The notes: a model not told the origin generated them from the letters alone. DNA of 64,000 nt from Herpetosiphon giganteus (GCF_016907925.1 NZ_JAFBCZ010000005.1:1-64000); one strand, 5' to 3'; counted from the stretch's first letter, positions 16,412-25,999 are shown. Made by a program: numbers and translations.

Positions 16412-18385
16412 ATGTTTGGACGTGAAATTCTTGGGCATCCCGCTGCCGCCTTGCGCCGCGAGTGGATTGTGACCAATGGCGCTGGAGCTTATGCCATGGG
16501 TTCGCTCTTGGCAAATGCGCCAATTCGTAAATATCATGGCTTGTTGATTGCCGCCTTGGAGCCGCCCTTGGGCCGAACCTTGTTGGTTGGTGGTTTGCAA
16601 GCAAGCGCAGAGTATGGCAGCGAAACCTACGCATTAAGCAGCTTTGAATATAGCGATGGCCGATTAAGCGATGGCTATCGCAACCTTGAAACATGGCACT
16701 TGGATGGCACGATTCCAACTGCGCGCTATGCCTTGGCCGAAGCAGTGCTTAGCCAGCGTATTTGGATGGAAGATGGCGCGAATACAACCTATGTGCTATT
16801 GACCCACGAGCGTGGCAACGCTCCCATAAGCCTTAACCTACGGCCTTTGCTGTGCGAGCGTGATCATCACGATACAACAGTTGAGGCCGATTGGCAGCCA
16901 AGTTTTGGCGAGTTAGCCAATGGTGTGCTGATGACGACTCCTGCTGGAACCACCGTGCGCCTGTTGAGCAGCCATGCAACGTGGCAAAGTGAGTCAGCAA
17001 CCTGGGTCGAAGATATTTACTACCGTGAAGAACTTGAGCGTGGCTACCCCGACACAGCACGTTTGTTGCAGGCTGGCGAATTTAGCGCAACTTTGCAACC
17101 AGGCCAAAGCCTGACTTTGGTCTTTTCGACCGAGGCCGAGCCAAGCACCGATGGGCTTCAAGCTTTGGCGCGTGAGCAAGCCCGCCAAGCCGAACTCTTG
17201 GAGCAAGCGCGGCTCTTGCAAAAAGCTCCCGATTTTATCAAGCAACTGGTATATGCAGCCGATCAATTTATGGTGCGGCGGGCGGTGCAATTACCCGATG
17301 GCAGCACATGGCAAGGCTGGAGCGTGATTGCTGGCTATCCATGGTTCAGCGATTGGGGCCGCGATACGATGATTGCCTTGCCTGGCTTGTTGATGGCAAC
17401 TGGGCGGGCCAATTTGGCGGCTGATGTATTGCGCACGTGGAGCCATTTTTTAAGCCAAGGCATGTTGCCCAATCGCTTTCCTGATGTTGGCGCTGAGCCA
17501 GAATACAACACCGTTGATGCCACGCTCTGGTTTTTTCAAGCGCTGCGCACGGTCTATCAAGCGACTGGCGATATTCAATTGGTTGCCGATTTGTATCCCA
17601 AACTGGTTGAGATTATCGACTGGCATGAACGCGGCACGCGCTACTCGATCAAAGTGGCCGATGATTATCTGTTGACTGCTGGCGAACCCAATGTCCAATT
17701 AACATGGATGGATGCTAAGTTTGAGGATTGGGTGGTTACGCCGCGTGAAGGCAAAGCAGTTGAAATTAACGCCTTGTGGTATAGCGCCTTGCGCACCTTG
17801 GGCGAATTTGCCACCTTGTTGGGCTACGATCGCGATGTTGAGCGCTTTCGGTTGGCTGCTGAACAAGTGGCAACTGGCTACGAACGCTTTTGGTCGGCTG
17901 AACATGGCTATCTCTACGATGTGATTGACGGCCCGCATGGTGCTGACCCGGCGTTGCGTCCCAACCAATTATTCGCGGTTTCGGTTGCGCACTCGCCGCT
18001 TGACGATGCCAAAGCCAAGGCGGTGGTGGATAGTTGCGCGCGCTATCTGGTGACCTCGTATGGCTTGCGCTCGTTAGCTCCGCACGATCAACAATATCTT
18101 GGCCTCTATGGCGGCGATTTAAAAACTCGCGATGCTTCGTATCACCAAGGCATTACGTGGGGCTGGCTGATTGGGCCATTTATTAGCGCGGTGAGCAAAG
18201 TTTATGGGGTCGAGCAAGCGCGGAGCTATTTGCAACCGTTCGCTGATCATCTCCGCGATGCGGGGATTGGCTCGGTGAGCGAGATTTTTGATGGCGATAC
18301 GCCAATTACACCGCGTGGCTGCCCATGGCAGGCTTGGAGCGTAGCCGAGTTGCTGCGCTGTAGTGTTGAGATGAATAGTCGCTAA
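16412..18385 (+). CDS. Glycogen debranching enzyme (amylo-alpha-1,6-glucosidase type)
   Basis: A 657-residue enzyme of the archaeal/bacterial GDE_C type. The N-terminal domain starts EWIVTNGAGAYAMGSL, characteristic of the family, and the (alpha/alpha)6 catalytic barrel of GH133 type contains YPWFSDWGRDTMIALPGLL, LTWMDAKFEDWVVTPREGKA and the late WSVAELLR. It cleaves alpha-1,6 branch points of glycogen in the cytoplasm. The length is normal. An AGGA box precedes the ATG at 16412. The GH13 enzyme at 32257 may act in the same glycogen or maltodextrin turnover. Confidence 0.92.
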   Translation: MFGREILGHPAAALRREWIVTNGAGAYAMGSLLANAPIRKYHGLLIAALEPPLGRTLLVGGLQASAEYGSETYALSSFEYSDGRLSDGYRNLETWHLDGTIPTARYALAEAVLSQRIWMEDGANTTYVLLTHERGNAPISLNLRPLLCERDHHDTTVEADWQPSFGELANGVLMTTPAGTTVRLLSSHATWQSESATWVEDIYYREELERGYPDTARLLQAGEFSATLQPGQSLTLVFSTEAEPSTDGLQALAREQARQAELLEQARLLQKAPDFIKQLVYAADQFMVRRAVQLPDGSTWQGWSVIAGYPWFSDWGRDTMIALPGLLMATGRANLAADVLRTWSHFLSQGMLPNRFPDVGAEPEYNTVDATLWFFQALRTVYQATGDIQLVADLYPKLVEIIDWHERGTRYSIKVADDYLLTAGEPNVQLTWMDAKFEDWVVTPREGKAVEINALWYSALRTLGEFATLLGYDRDVERFRLAAEQVATGYERFWSAEHGYLYDVIDGPHGADPALRPNQLFAVSVAHSPLDDAKAKAVVDSCARYLVTSYGLRSLAPHDQQYLGLYGGDLKTRDASYHQGITWGWLIGPFISAVSKVYGVEQARSYLQPFADHLRDAGIGSVSEIFDGDTPITPRGCPWQAWSVAELLRCSVEMNSR

Positions 18386-18432
18386 GCAAGCGGTTAGGTG
18401 TAAAGGTTCATTGGATTGACAACCAGCGGCAT

Positions 18433-18521
18433 GCCCTCACCCCCAACCCTTCTCCCACTGAACGCGGGCGAGGGGAGTACGGAGTCAGCGGTTCCCCCTC
18501 GCCTCGCGGGCGGGAGAGGGG
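18433..18521. repeat. GC-rich CCCCTC/GAGGGG dispersed repeat pair
   Basis: CCCTCACCCCCAACCCTTCT..GGGCGAGGGG followed by CCCCCTCGCCTCGCGGGCGG..GAGAGGGGG. Two hairpins in tandem, 48 bases after the debranching enzyme stop. The region 18386-18836 contains this repeat and the two repeats below; I see no gene in it. Confidence 0.7.
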
Positions 18522-18570
18522 GCAATCGAAGGTTAACGTAATGAACCTTTACAGTTAGGCATTAGGGCTA

Positions 18571-18604
18571 AGAAACCGCGAAGGGCGCGAAGATCGCGAA
18601 GATT
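18571..18604. repeat. CGAAG-type dispersed repeat, copy 2
   Basis: AGAAACCGCGAAGGGCGCGA followed by AGATCGCGAAGAT: three direct CGCGAAG units spaced about 9-10 bases apart. Same family as 1733-1760 and 63083-63107. Confidence 0.65.
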
Positions 18605-18645
18605 GGGGCGAAGTAAGCTTAATAATAATCCACAACGCAACTATT

Positions 18646-18710
18646 AGGGGGTGCAGGGGGATGAAAACCTCCTGCGTTTCCCTCCGGCGGAGGGACGGAA
18701 GGGTGGCGAA
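18646..18710. repeat. Dispersed two-hairpin repeat, copy 3
   Basis: Nearly the same unit as copies 1 and 2: GGGGGTGCAGGGGGATGAAA, then CCTCCTGCGTTTCCCTCCGG and CGGAGGGACGGAAGGGTGGC. The second hairpin (CCCTCCG/CGGAGGG) is perfect. A TATAAT-like box at 18795-18800, downstream of it, probably belongs to the next gene. Confidence 0.75.
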
Positions 18711-18836
18711 GGAGCTATTTTTTGCTCCAAGCGAACCTGAATTCAGGCTTGCTATGGCCCAAAAAACCACTATATAGAGCGAGCCGGGCTATGCTATAAT
18801 GCAGCCTGTTGCCACTGCCTGTAGGAGACCCAACCA

Positions 18837-19988
18837 ATGACGCACTACTACCCTGATGGTGCTGCCCCGGTCGTCATGCATACGGTTGCACGCATCGAAC
18901 GCCAACTGCCAGTTGAAGGAGAAGTGCTGGTGCGGGTTGGCAGTCGGGTGGAGCCAGATGATATCGTGTTGCGGGCGCAATATCCACTTGATCCACAAAT
19001 TATTAATATTGCGCGCGATCTTGGCGTATTGCCGACCCAAGTCTATTCGAAAATGAAAAAAGAAGAGGGCAATAAAGTCGCCAAGGGTGAAGTGTTGGCG
19101 CGGGCTGGGTTAATTGCTGGCTCTTCCGTGTTGGCTCCGGTTGCTGGTACAATAACAACGATTGATCGCAGCACAGGCTATGTCACCCTCACTCCTAATC
19201 CACTACCAATCGAACTTAAAGCGCAAGTTCGCGGGATTGTGATGGAAGTGCCTGATTCGCGCACGGTGATTATCGAAACGCCAGCCTCGTATGTACAAGG
19301 CATTTTTGGCCTTGGCGGCGAGCGTTTTGGGGTGCTGCGCTTGTTGGTGACAGATCCCAAAGAGCAAGTTGATATTAGCTCGATTGATGCCCGTTCGGCC
19401 TATGCAATTTTGATTGGCGGCGCGAGCATCACGGCAGCAGCCTTGCGCAGAGCAATCGATGAGCAAGTGCGTGGCGTGATTGTTGGTGGCATCGAAGAAC
19501 ACGAATTGCGTGATTTCCTTGGCGATGATGGCTTTGATGCTTGGCGCACAGGCTATAATACATGGCGCTTGCCAGCCCCGCCCTACAATCGTGATCCCGG
19601 CCTAACCTTAATGATCACCGAAGGTTTTGGGGTGCATCCCATGAACGAAGCGTTGTTCAAAACGCTATCGTTGTATGATCAACAAGAGGCCTTGATCGAA
19701 GGCGTTACCCAACTCCGTAGCCCTCAACGCCGCCCACGGGTGGTGATTCCACTCTCGCGGGTACGCAATATTGAGCAAGCAGCTGTCATTAAAGCAAGTT
19801 TGGCGGTTGGCAGTCCAGCGCGGATTGTGGCTGGCCCCCATCGCGGCACGGTTGGCACTGTGCGCAGTTTCCCTGCCTTGCCCCAACTCTTGCCTTCTGG
19901 TGTTCGTTCGCATGTCGTTGAAATAACCCTTAGTGATGGGAAGCAAACGCTGCTACCGGCAGCAGCACTTGAACCCCTGTCACCCTGA
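18837..19988 (+). CDS. Conserved protein with lipoyl-like barrel and KOW-like end
   Basis: A 383-residue soluble protein I do not recognise as a named enzyme. The first 110 residues have the repeated beta pattern of a barrel-sandwich domain (GEVLVRVGSRVEPDDIVLRA, KGEVLARAGLIAGSSVLAPV), like biotin/lipoyl or RnfC N-terminal folds. The middle (IGGASITAAALRRAIDEQVR, IVGGIEEHELRDFLG) looks Rossmann-like. Near residue 335, GSPARIVAGPHRGTVGTV resembles a KOW motif that binds RNA or ribosomal proteins. A GGAG box precedes the ATG. The gene is followed 38 bases later by a hybrid kinase gene. Confidence 0.55.
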   Translation: MTHYYPDGAAPVVMHTVARIERQLPVEGEVLVRVGSRVEPDDIVLRAQYPLDPQIINIARDLGVLPTQVYSKMKKEEGNKVAKGEVLARAGLIAGSSVLAPVAGTITTIDRSTGYVTLTPNPLPIELKAQVRGIVMEVPDSRTVIIETPASYVQGIFGLGGERFGVLRLLVTDPKEQVDISSIDARSAYAILIGGASITAAALRRAIDEQVRGVIVGGIEEHELRDFLGDDGFDAWRTGYNTWRLPAPPYNRDPGLTLMITEGFGVHPMNEALFKTLSLYDQQEALIEGVTQLRSPQRRPRVVIPLSRVRNIEQAAVIKASLAVGSPARIVAGPHRGTVGTVRSFPALPQLLPSGVRSHVVEITLSDGKQTLLPAAALEPLSP

Positions 19989-20026
19989 TCCTACCAAGCT
20001 AGGTTGATCGAGGAGTGTAGTTGGCC

Positions 20027-21655
20027 ATGACCGAACGCCAACCCAACGAAGCCTCTGAGTATAGTCGTGCTCCGACTATTCTTGTTGTTGATGATGATAC
20101 GACGATTTGCCGCTATTGCTCGAAAGCGCTGCGCAATGTCGGCTATCAGGTTGTTGATACAACGTCGGGCTTGGTCGCGCTAGATTATATGCGCCATCAA
20201 GTGTTCGATTTGTTGTTGACCGATATTAAAATGCCTGAGATGAGCGGCCTTGAGTTGGCTCGGCAGGCGCGGGCCTTAAATCCAGGCTTGGCCGTGATTA
20301 TCATGACTGGCCAAACTACCTTGGAAACGCTGCGCGAGGCGGTGCAACAGGGTGTAACCAGCTATCTTAGCAAGCCCTTTGAGATTGAAGAAATGCGCTT
20401 GACGGTGGCGCAAGTGCTGCATCAACGAGCAACGGTGCTGCAAAAGGTTAAGCTTGAAGCAATTGTGCATCAACTTGAATTAAGCAGTGCCTTTAATCGC
20501 ACGCTTTCGCTGAGCGAGTTGTGCGGCGAGATTGTGCGGGTTACCAATAGCGAAATTGGCTGTCAATTTGGCTACTTCTTGTTGCAACAGCCTGAGGAAG
20601 CGCCACGCTTGCTGATGGGCCAAGCCAATCATCCCCAATTAAATGAGGCTGGTTGGCAGTTATTGCAAGAAACCTATCACCAGCAACAGCCAATTCAAAC
20701 CACGCTCAATTTGGCGAATATTGACCATAATGTCATTACGTTTCCTTTGCGGGTTGGCGGGGCGATGATCGGCAGCGCTTTGTTTGATTATACTGAAGCC
20801 TTGCCCAGCGCCCAAATCGAAGGCATGATGCTGTTGCTGAATCAAGCAGCATCTGCCTTGAATAATGCCCAACTTTTTACGCGGGTGCAAGAGGCCAACG
20901 GGCGTTTGCAAGAGCTTGATCGGCTAAAAAGCGAGTTTATTTCGATCACCTCGCACGAGTTGCGCACGCCGCTGGCGGTGGTGCTTGGCTATGGCATCGT
21001 GATTCAAGAACGCAGCGAGCAGCCAATTCGTACCTATCTTGATCGCTTGGTCGAGAGTGCTCAGCGCATGAAGGAAATTATCGACGATATGACGCACCTG
21101 CGGCGCTTGGATACGCGCCAAACCGAGTTGCAGGTTGAGCCAATTGTGCTTGATGAATTGCTCTATGAAGTTATCGAGCAAATGCAAGGGCTGGCCCAAA
21201 AGAAAGCCCAAACGATCTCATTGGCCACGCCGCCCGATGCACTCTGTACCTTGTATGCAGATCGGGCCAAAATTGCCTTGGTGTTGATGAGTTTGCTCTC
21301 AAACGCCATGAAATTTACCCCAGCAGAAGGCATTATTACGTTGCGGGCTTGGTGCGAAACGGTGCAAGCTGTGCCCTATGAACACAACTATTTCAAAGGC
21401 ACGCTGCAACCTGGGCCATGGGTTTTTGTCAGCATCAGCGATTCGGGCATTGGCATTCCTGAATCGCAGTTGCAACGAATTTTTGATCGGTTTTACCAAG
21501 TAGCCCAATCACTCACCCGTGAGTATGGGGGTACTGGGGTAGGTTTAGCCCTTGTGCAAGGCTTGGTTGCATTGCATAATGGTCATGTTTGGGTTCAAAG
21601 CGAAGAAGGTCGCGGCAGTACGTTCACGGTTGCACTGCCACAGCGGGGGCTTTAG
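20027..21655 (+). CDS. Hybrid response regulator / histidine kinase
   Basis: A 542-residue cytosolic protein. REC domain at residues 17-135 with acidic VVDDD and phospho-acceptor D66 in LLLTDIKMP; a GAF-like sensory region at about 145-285; HisKA with FISITSHELRTPLAVVLG; then HATPase_c with SLLSNAMKFTPAEG (N box), DSGIGIPESQ and YGGTGVGLAL (G boxes). It has no membrane segment, so it senses an internal cue or is phosphorylated by another kinase. The ATG at 20027 lies 11 bases after AGGAG; a TTG two codons earlier is the alternative. It is followed 20 bases later by the REC-Roadblock gene. Confidence 0.9.
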   Translation: MTERQPNEASEYSRAPTILVVDDDTTICRYCSKALRNVGYQVVDTTSGLVALDYMRHQVFDLLLTDIKMPEMSGLELARQARALNPGLAVIIMTGQTTLETLREAVQQGVTSYLSKPFEIEEMRLTVAQVLHQRATVLQKVKLEAIVHQLELSSAFNRTLSLSELCGEIVRVTNSEIGCQFGYFLLQQPEEAPRLLMGQANHPQLNEAGWQLLQETYHQQQPIQTTLNLANIDHNVITFPLRVGGAMIGSALFDYTEALPSAQIEGMMLLLNQAASALNNAQLFTRVQEANGRLQELDRLKSEFISITSHELRTPLAVVLGYGIVIQERSEQPIRTYLDRLVESAQRMKEIIDDMTHLRRLDTRQTELQVEPIVLDELLYEVIEQMQGLAQKKAQTISLATPPDALCTLYADRAKIALVLMSLLSNAMKFTPAEGIITLRAWCETVQAVPYEHNYFKGTLQPGPWVFVSISDSGIGIPESQLQRIFDRFYQVAQSLTREYGGTGVGLALVQGLVALHNGHVWVQSEEGRGSTFTVALPQRGL

Positions 21656-21675
21656 CCTCACAAGTAGGAGTTTGT

Positions 21676-22914
21676 ATGGGCTACAGGGTCTTTGTGGTAG
21701 CTGGTGATAATACGGTGCTTCAATCGCTGAGTACGGCTGTCACAGGCGAAATTGAGCTTTCGATGCTGCAATCGTCCAACGAGGCATTGTGGGAATTGCA
21801 GCAAATTGCCCCCGATGTCTTGATTGCCGATTATGATTTGCCCGGGTTTAGTGGCTTAGATTTGGCTGATCTTGTGCCAAATTTTGCGCCCGACACGCGG
21901 GTGATTTTGGTCGCTCGTTCGGCTAACCCTGAGGTTGCCGAGCAAGCAGCGCAGCGCGGCGTATTTCGGTTCATTGACCGCAATTTGACGGCAGTTTTGG
22001 TGCTTGATGCTTTAGATGAAGCATTGCAAGCAGCGCCGCCGCCACGTCCGGTCGAGCCAGAACCAGTCTACGAACCAGAGCCAGAGCCAGAACCACAGCC
22101 TCAAGCTCCTTCGCGCTTTGCCCCACCGCCAAGCGTTTCCAAAGCGCCTGCGCCTGCCAAAATGGGTGGCCCGCCACCAGTTTCTAAAGCGCCAACTCCG
22201 GTAGCACGCACAACTGCGCCAGCACCAGCCCCATCCAGCATCAGCAAAGGGCCGCCACCAGTCAGCCCGCGCCCAACTGCACCACCTCAGCGCTCGCGCA
22301 CTGCGCCTCCGCCGGTGAGTGCGCGCCCAGCGCCAGCGACGCGTTCAGCGCCACCACCAGTTAGCCCACGGCCTACGGCCCAACAACCAACGCGGCCAGC
22401 AACAACTCCGGCGCGCCCTGCTGCCCCAACCCAGCAAACGCCGCCGCCAGCTCAGCAAACGCCGCCACCAGCAACTAATGCTGATGATGTGTTTGGCTCG
22501 AAGTTGCGCAGCGGTGGTTCGTTGGTCTTGACTGCTGAAACCTTGGCTCCTTTGGTGGCGAAACTCAAGGATCTTGGGGTGCAGCTCGGCGCTCAATCAA
22601 CCATTTTGACCGACCGCTGGGGCGTGCCTTTGGTTGAAGAAGGCCACACCTCGCTGCCATTGCCGCCATTTTTGCCCTTGTTGGCCACCAGCTTTTCGAC
22701 AATGGTCGATTATACCCGCCAACTGCATAACGATCCTGGCAGCGGCCTGTATATGCACGAAGGCGACATCTACGATTTTTATATTTTTGATGTTGGCAAG
22801 CAATTTTTGTTGGTTATGGTCTTCGATAAAACCATCGCCGCCCCCAAACTGGGCACGGTTTGGTTGTATGCCAAACGTGCTGTGCGCGAGTTGGCCGACG
22901 AGCTTGAGGGCTAA
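21676..22914 (+). CDS. REC domain - Pro-rich linker - Roadblock/LC7-like protein
   Basis: A 412-residue protein. Residues 1-120 form a receiver-like domain with D52 in VLIADYDLPG; the usual acidic pair is reduced (VVAGDN). Residues about 125-290 are a long Pro/Ala/Thr linker containing repeated PPPVS and APPPV units. Residues about 300-412 (SLVLTAETLAPLVAKLKDLG, STILTDRWGVPLVEEG, FLLVMVFDKTIAAPKLGTVW) fit a Roadblock/LC7 dimer domain, a known partner of small Ras-like GTPases such as MglA. ATG 21676 follows TAGGAG. The layout suggests a link from phosphorelay to a GTPase switch; no GTPase gene lies in this window. Confidence 0.72.
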   Translation: MGYRVFVVAGDNTVLQSLSTAVTGEIELSMLQSSNEALWELQQIAPDVLIADYDLPGFSGLDLADLVPNFAPDTRVILVARSANPEVAEQAAQRGVFRFIDRNLTAVLVLDALDEALQAAPPPRPVEPEPVYEPEPEPEPQPQAPSRFAPPPSVSKAPAPAKMGGPPPVSKAPTPVARTTAPAPAPSSISKGPPPVSPRPTAPPQRSRTAPPPVSARPAPATRSAPPPVSPRPTAQQPTRPATTPARPAAPTQQTPPPAQQTPPPATNADDVFGSKLRSGGSLVLTAETLAPLVAKLKDLGVQLGAQSTILTDRWGVPLVEEGHTSLPLPPFLPLLATSFSTMVDYTRQLHNDPGSGLYMHEGDIYDFYIFDVGKQFLLVMVFDKTIAAPKLGTVWLYAKRAVRELADELEG

Positions 22915-22926
22915 TTCTCCAATGAG

Positions 22927-22969
22927 CGAAGCTGTGTAGCCAAGCCTCAGCAACTACACAGCTTCGTTT
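22927..22969 (+). terminator. Intrinsic terminator after the REC-Roadblock gene
   Basis: CGAAGCTGTGTAG (22927-22939) pairs perfectly with CTACACAGCTTCG (22954-22966), 14-base loop, followed by TTT. It starts 13 bases after the stop codon. Confidence 0.7.
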
Positions 22970-23103
22970 GGGTTCATCTTTCACGCCTATTCTCACCCTT
23001 CTGTTGATTGCCTACATCCCACTTGCCATCGTATTCTAGGCCTAGCTAATCCGCACTTGCGACAATGAAGTCTCTGCATCTTTTGTGTTGTGAGGTATCC
23101 ACC

Positions 23104-24267
23104 ATGACGACCCACGCAGCTACCGGTGCATCGCAGATTGAGCACAGCTATAACGCTGGTTTTGCCGCCGCCGAGCAAGCTTGCTCGCAGCTGGCCCCCC
23201 ATTCGCCCACCTGTTTAATCGCTTTTACCACCGATACTTACGATCAAGCAGCTGTTGTGCAAGGAATTCGCGCTGCCAGCAAGCAAGCACCATTAATTGG
23301 TTGCTGCGCAGGCGGCATTATTAGCAATGCTGGCACCTACACCAACGGCGTGGTGGTGCTGGCGCTCACATCCGATGCCCTGAAACTCGATTTAGGCTTA
23401 GTGGCTGGCGTAAAAGCCGATCCCAGCAAGGTTGCCGATCAATTGGCCGATCAATTAGAGGATGCCTTGGATCAGGCAGCTGGTTCGCAGGCTGCGCTTG
23501 TACTAGTCGATGGTTTGGCCGGAACCTTGACCGATTTTGTGCAACATGCCACTGCCGCGTTTGGCCCGCTCTGCCCGATGGTTGGCGGCGGCGCTGGCGA
23601 TAGTTTCCAGTTCAAGCAGACCTATCAATTTGTCAACGATCAGGTGATTAGCGATGGAGCTGCGGTTGGGGTTTTGCAATCGCCCACGCCCATGGGAATC
23701 GGGGTGCAACATGGCTGGGAGCCAGCGGCCCGCGGCTTAGTTGTCACCCGTAGCGAGGGCACAATCATCTATGAGCTTGATGGCCGACCTGCCTTTGCGG
23801 TCTACCAAGAGCTATTTCCCGATTTAACCGTCGAGAATTTTGGCCGCTTTGTGATTGACCACCCCATTGGCTTGCCCCAAATTAATGGCGAGTTTTTGAT
23901 TCGCGATCCATTGCGCACGCATCCCGATGGCTCGATTGAATGCATTGCCAGCGTACCCAAAAACGTGGTTGCCCACATTATGCATGGCTCGCCCGAAACC
24001 TTGTTTAATGCAGCTCAACTGGCCACCAAACGCGCTTTAGCTGCGATTGAAGGGCCGCCAGCAGCCTTAATTATTTTCGATTGTGTTTCGCGCTTGGCAA
24101 TGCTTGGCGACGAGGCTGCAACCGAAGTTCAACGCATTCGCGAGGTCGCAGGTTTAGATGTGCCAGTGGTTGGGATGTTTAGTTTTGGCGAAATTGCTGC
24201 TGCGGAAACTGGCGGCGCATTATTCCACAATAAAACCGTTGTTGTGTACGCTATTGGTCAGGCCTGA
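23104..24267 (+). CDS. FIST domain sensory protein
   Basis: A 387-residue protein with the FIST_N domain (about 10-215: FTTDTYDQAAVVQGIR, PLIGCCAGGIISNAGTYTNG, LVDGLAGTLTDFV, PMVGGGAGDSF) and FIST_C (about 225-375, ending in PVVGMFSFGEIA). FIST proteins are thought to bind small ligands such as amino acids and sit in signalling pathways. ATG 23104 follows GAGG at the spacing common here. It lies between the REC-Roadblock gene and a GAF-STAS gene (21-base gap), so it is likely an input to the STAS protein. Confidence 0.9.
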   Translation: MTTHAATGASQIEHSYNAGFAAAEQACSQLAPHSPTCLIAFTTDTYDQAAVVQGIRAASKQAPLIGCCAGGIISNAGTYTNGVVVLALTSDALKLDLGLVAGVKADPSKVADQLADQLEDALDQAAGSQAALVLVDGLAGTLTDFVQHATAAFGPLCPMVGGGAGDSFQFKQTYQFVNDQVISDGAAVGVLQSPTPMGIGVQHGWEPAARGLVVTRSEGTIIYELDGRPAFAVYQELFPDLTVENFGRFVIDHPIGLPQINGEFLIRDPLRTHPDGSIECIASVPKNVVAHIMHGSPETLFNAAQLATKRALAAIEGPPAALIIFDCVSRLAMLGDEAATEVQRIREVAGLDVPVVGMFSFGEIAAAETGGALFHNKTVVVYAIGQA

Positions 24268-24288
24268 CCATTGAACGGATGACGTTGT

Positions 24289-25266
24289 ATGCTCAATCGT
24301 GAAATCGAACTAGCCATTCTCTATGAAATATCGTCGCTGCCTTTAACGTTAACAACGATTGAGGCCACGTTGGATGTTGCCCTCGATAAAGTAACCAGAT
24401 TATTTGCCTGCGAAGTGGCGATTTGCTATCTGCTCGAAGCGCCATTGCAATTGGTAGCCAAGGCGGCGCGTGGCGTGCGGCTCAAACGAGTATTGGCCAC
24501 GATTGAGCTAACAGAGCCAGCCCAACTTGGCACCTATAGCCAAGCATGGCAGGCAGGCGAAGCGCTGCCATGGCCAATTGATCCCTTGCAAGGCCAATAC
24601 CCGATGCAAGCAGCCATGGGCCTGCCAATTTGGAATGAAGGCGAATTGTTGGGTTGGATCTACGCTGGACGCTTGAAAGGCCAGACATTTAGCACCGTCG
24701 AGGTCTCGTTATTCAATATTTTTGCCAACCGCATTGGCAGCGCGTTGGCGATTACGCTTGGGCGTTTGCGCGATCAGCAACAGCAGCGTGATTTGGCCCA
24801 AGCCAATGCCCAGCTTGAGCAAACCCTCAGCCGATTAACCGATGTTTATCAACAGCAAGAGCAATTACTGCAAACCATTCGCGAGCTTTCTGCGCCATTG
24901 CTGCAAATTGCCGATGCAGTGATGCTGTTGCCGCTGATTGGCACGGTTGATCAAGAGCGAGCCAGCCAAATAACTGCCAACGTCTTGCAAACAATCAGCC
25001 AACAGCATGCGACGGTTTGTATTATTGATATTACGGGAATTGCGGCGCTGGATTATACTGCCGCCAATAGCCTATTGCAGCTGGCTCAATCGGCGCGCTT
25101 GCTCGGAACCCAAATTATTCTCTGTGGAATTTCGCCAGATGTGGCCCAAATTTTGGTCTCGTTGAGCATGGATTTAGCTGGAACGCGCACAACCAACGAT
25201 TTGCAGCATGCCTTGCGTTTAGCCTTTCACTTGGCTGGGTCGCGTGATTATAAACTGTTTGCTTAA
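24289..25266 (+). CDS. GAF-STAS regulator (RsbR-like)
   Basis: A 325-residue protein: an N-terminal GAF domain (about 15-165), a Gln-rich coiled coil (about 165-200), and a C-terminal STAS domain (about 208-315) with VCIIDITGIAALDYTAANSL. In RsbR-like partner-switch proteins this loop carries the phosphorylated Ser/Thr; here the D-[IL]-TG motif is kept, while the DT found in the PAS-STAS paralogues of this window reads DYT. It is probably co-transcribed with the FIST gene. No RsbT-type kinase or PP2C phosphatase gene is in the window. Confidence 0.85.
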   Translation: MLNREIELAILYEISSLPLTLTTIEATLDVALDKVTRLFACEVAICYLLEAPLQLVAKAARGVRLKRVLATIELTEPAQLGTYSQAWQAGEALPWPIDPLQGQYPMQAAMGLPIWNEGELLGWIYAGRLKGQTFSTVEVSLFNIFANRIGSALAITLGRLRDQQQQRDLAQANAQLEQTLSRLTDVYQQQEQLLQTIRELSAPLLQIADAVMLLPLIGTVDQERASQITANVLQTISQQHATVCIIDITGIAALDYTAANSLLQLAQSARLLGTQIILCGISPDVAQILVSLSMDLAGTRTTNDLQHALRLAFHLAGSRDYKLFA

Positions 25267-25329
25267 CCAACAAATGGGTGAACTCAACCCATTGAGTGCA
25301 CCCATGTTTGTCTCCCGACTTAATTAGGC

Positions 25330-25746
25330 CTAATCTGGCTCCCAGACACCTTCGCCATCCATTACCCGTTGTAATTGTTCTGGAAACCGATCGTGACGTA
25401 AAGGTTTGCCAATAAACCCATCGAACCCCGCAGCGCGTACTTTGGCAACGTCTTCTGCCGTGTTATCAGCACTGACTGCAACCACGATTGCATTCAGTAA
25501 TTTTGGATGAACCCGAATCTTTTCGAGAATGCTATATCCGTCATCACCAGGCAAATTTAAATCAAGCAAGACTAAATTAATTGGTGGAACGTCATTTTTT
25601 GCCATAAATGCGAAAAGCTGCTTTCCTGATGGCCGAACATTACAATAGCGCACGCGTGGGTCATCATTGAGCATTTCGGTAATAATCCACATGTTGTCGG
25701 CGTTATCTTCGACAACCATAACAAACGCTTTTTGAATTGGGGGCAT
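25330..25746 (-). CDS. Single-domain response regulator, CheY-like
   Basis: A 138-residue receiver domain without an output. The acidic pair is in VVEDNADN, the phospho-acceptor is D62 in LVLLDLNLPGDDG, and the Lys is in GFIGKPLRHDRF. ATG 25746 follows AAAGGATG. It is convergent with the GAF-STAS gene and separated from it by 63 bases. It probably relays phosphate within a kinase network such as the hybrid kinase at 20027, which is inference. The 253 bases upstream (25747-25999) are AT-rich and hold no gene I can support. Confidence 0.88.
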   Translation of the reverse strand: MPPIQKAFVMVVEDNADNMWIITEMLNDDPRVRYCNVRPSGKQLFAFMAKNDVPPINLVLLDLNLPGDDGYSILEKIRVHPKLLNAIVVAVSADNTAEDVAKVRAAGFDGFIGKPLRHDRFPEQLQRVMDGEGVWEPD

Positions 25747-25999
25747 CGCTGCATCCTTTCTGTGGTATATGGAGCGCGATAATGGCGTAGCGATCTCACT
25801 CTATTGTATGCGACACTTGAAAAAAGTACAACTAGCAGCGTTACGACAGCCCTACGAATCCATCTAGGCCATGAACTTCAATTAACGCATACATTCAGTT
25901 ATTTTAAGTAGTTTTTAATAAATTTTGCTTGTAGCTGGCTAGCTTAGCCACTAAGCAGCCCACTCAATCGTTTAATAATTATTAATGTAATCTAATAGG

